A stretch of 64,000 nucleotides of DNA from Boletus sp. NGJ (taxonomy: Eukaryota > Basidiomycota > Agaricomycetes > Boletales > Boletaceae), in assembly GCA_019096195.1 (NCBI GenBank), contig JAGTXK010000005.1, positions 62,001 through 126,000 on the forward strand, read 5' to 3'. Positions within the stretch are counted from its first letter, which is position 1. The number at the start of each line of letters is the position of its first letter. The notes beneath the pieces were generated by a model. That model was not told the DNA's origin and did no database searches. It saw only the letters and a list, made by a program, of their open reading frames with translations. Both the position numbers and the translations under genes were made by a program. Below are positions 63,701 through 64,000 of the stretch, piece by piece.

Positions 63701-64000
63701 TGCGCCTGCGCGAAGAGGTCGACGTCTTGCAACACCTCCGCAGGGCTGCCACCGCAGATGGTGGACAACATCCTAATGTCCTCGCATATATCGATAGCTG
63801 GGAAGAGGATGAAGCGCTGTTCATTCGTACTGAGCTCTGCGAGCTCGGGAACTTTGCGCGCTTCCTGTGGGAGTATGGCAAGGTATATCCGCGACTGGAC
63901 GAAGCTAGGGTTTGGAAAGTATTCGCAGACCTGAGTAATGTGAGTGGGACATGTCGAATGTTTTATTTATGCTGCCAGATATGGTTTAGTCCGTAGTTCC
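60745..64000 (+). CDS. Wee1/Swe1-type cell-cycle kinase, 5' part
   Basis: Wee1 kinases phosphorylate the inhibitory Tyr of Cdk1 and delay mitosis. The long N-terminal regulatory region is Ser/Pro-rich and disordered, starting MSAAILSTPPPQYISVS. It has many possible Cdk sites (SP/TP) and blocks such as DDIFLQSPFKSP, LRFGTRTPQSKAETEAYLKG and KRLRIRDMENSDEDWG. Exons end at 61,819, 63,205, 63,640 and 63,939, each with a GT-AG intron (61,820-61,881, 63,206-63,267, 63,641-63,698). The kinase begins FVEIDQIGSGEFGKVLKV with the ATP loop, then LWAVKRSKPF with the catalytic Lys, and WEEDEALFIRTELCELGNF. The rest lies beyond the right edge. Near 61,130 the reading frame shifts by one base between SPFFPPP and LRTPVKEELRSKT, so an unseen intron or an indel is present. 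Confidence 0.9.

Overview
The window is fungal, most likely an Agaricomycete (mushroom-forming basidiomycete). The evidence is intron-dense genes with 50-70 nt introns (GH45 cellulase, HemB, Wee1 kinase, an MDR oxidoreductase), a tRNA-Tyr with a short intron, and a repeat landscape of Ty3/Gypsy chromoviruses, Tc1-type transposons, RecQ and DUF6589 relics and a decaying family of P-loop NTPase genes related to Crinkler/RHS proteins.

Region 1, about 1-49,300, is a transposon nest bounded by copies of the same P-loop NTPase pseudogene. The 3' half of one copy lies at 1-1,383. A fuller copy lies at 46,226-49,283. The two share a 1.38-kb block that is about 99.7 percent identical. Two smaller pieces lie between them: a 5' end at 44,102-44,365, and a fragment cut in two by a transposon at 17,665-17,784 and 36,908-36,960.

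The nest, left to right: an old Gypsy element (about 3,145-12,990) holding a Tc1 element (3,545-4,793) and a younger Gypsy element (6,023-10,942); a solo LTR (13,230-14,324); a COY1/CASP golgin pseudogene split by a solo LTR (15,973-16,938); a terminal-inverted-repeat DNA transposon (17,785-36,907) with 116-bp ends and a 9-bp target duplication, carrying relics of a RecQ-like helicase, a DUF6589-like protein and an unknown protein, and itself hit by a Tc1 element (19,868-21,470), a solo LTR (24,479-24,961), a complete-ended Gypsy element (25,398-35,381, its right LTR interrupted by other LTRs) and another solo LTR (35,813-36,790); then a young, apparently whole chromovirus (37,048-44,006). Target-site duplications were found for most of these, so the insertion order can be read directly.

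Region 2, about 50,000-64,000, is ordinary host DNA. On the minus strand are a dual-specificity-phosphatase-like gene, a CCCH zinc-finger gene and an NADP-dependent MDR oxidoreductase. A GH45-like secreted endoglucanase follows on the plus strand, then an RNase P/MRP Rpr2/Snm1-type subunit (minus), tRNA-Tyr (plus), a zinc-binding/ankyrin-like gene (minus), delta-aminolevulinate dehydratase (minus) and the 5' part of a Wee1-type cell-cycle kinase (plus, running off the right edge).

The points most worth following are the TIR element with helicase and DUF6589 cargo, extra reading frames between integrase and 3' LTR in all four Gypsy elements (one antisense, one running into the LTR), and Tf1-like self-priming signals in two of them.
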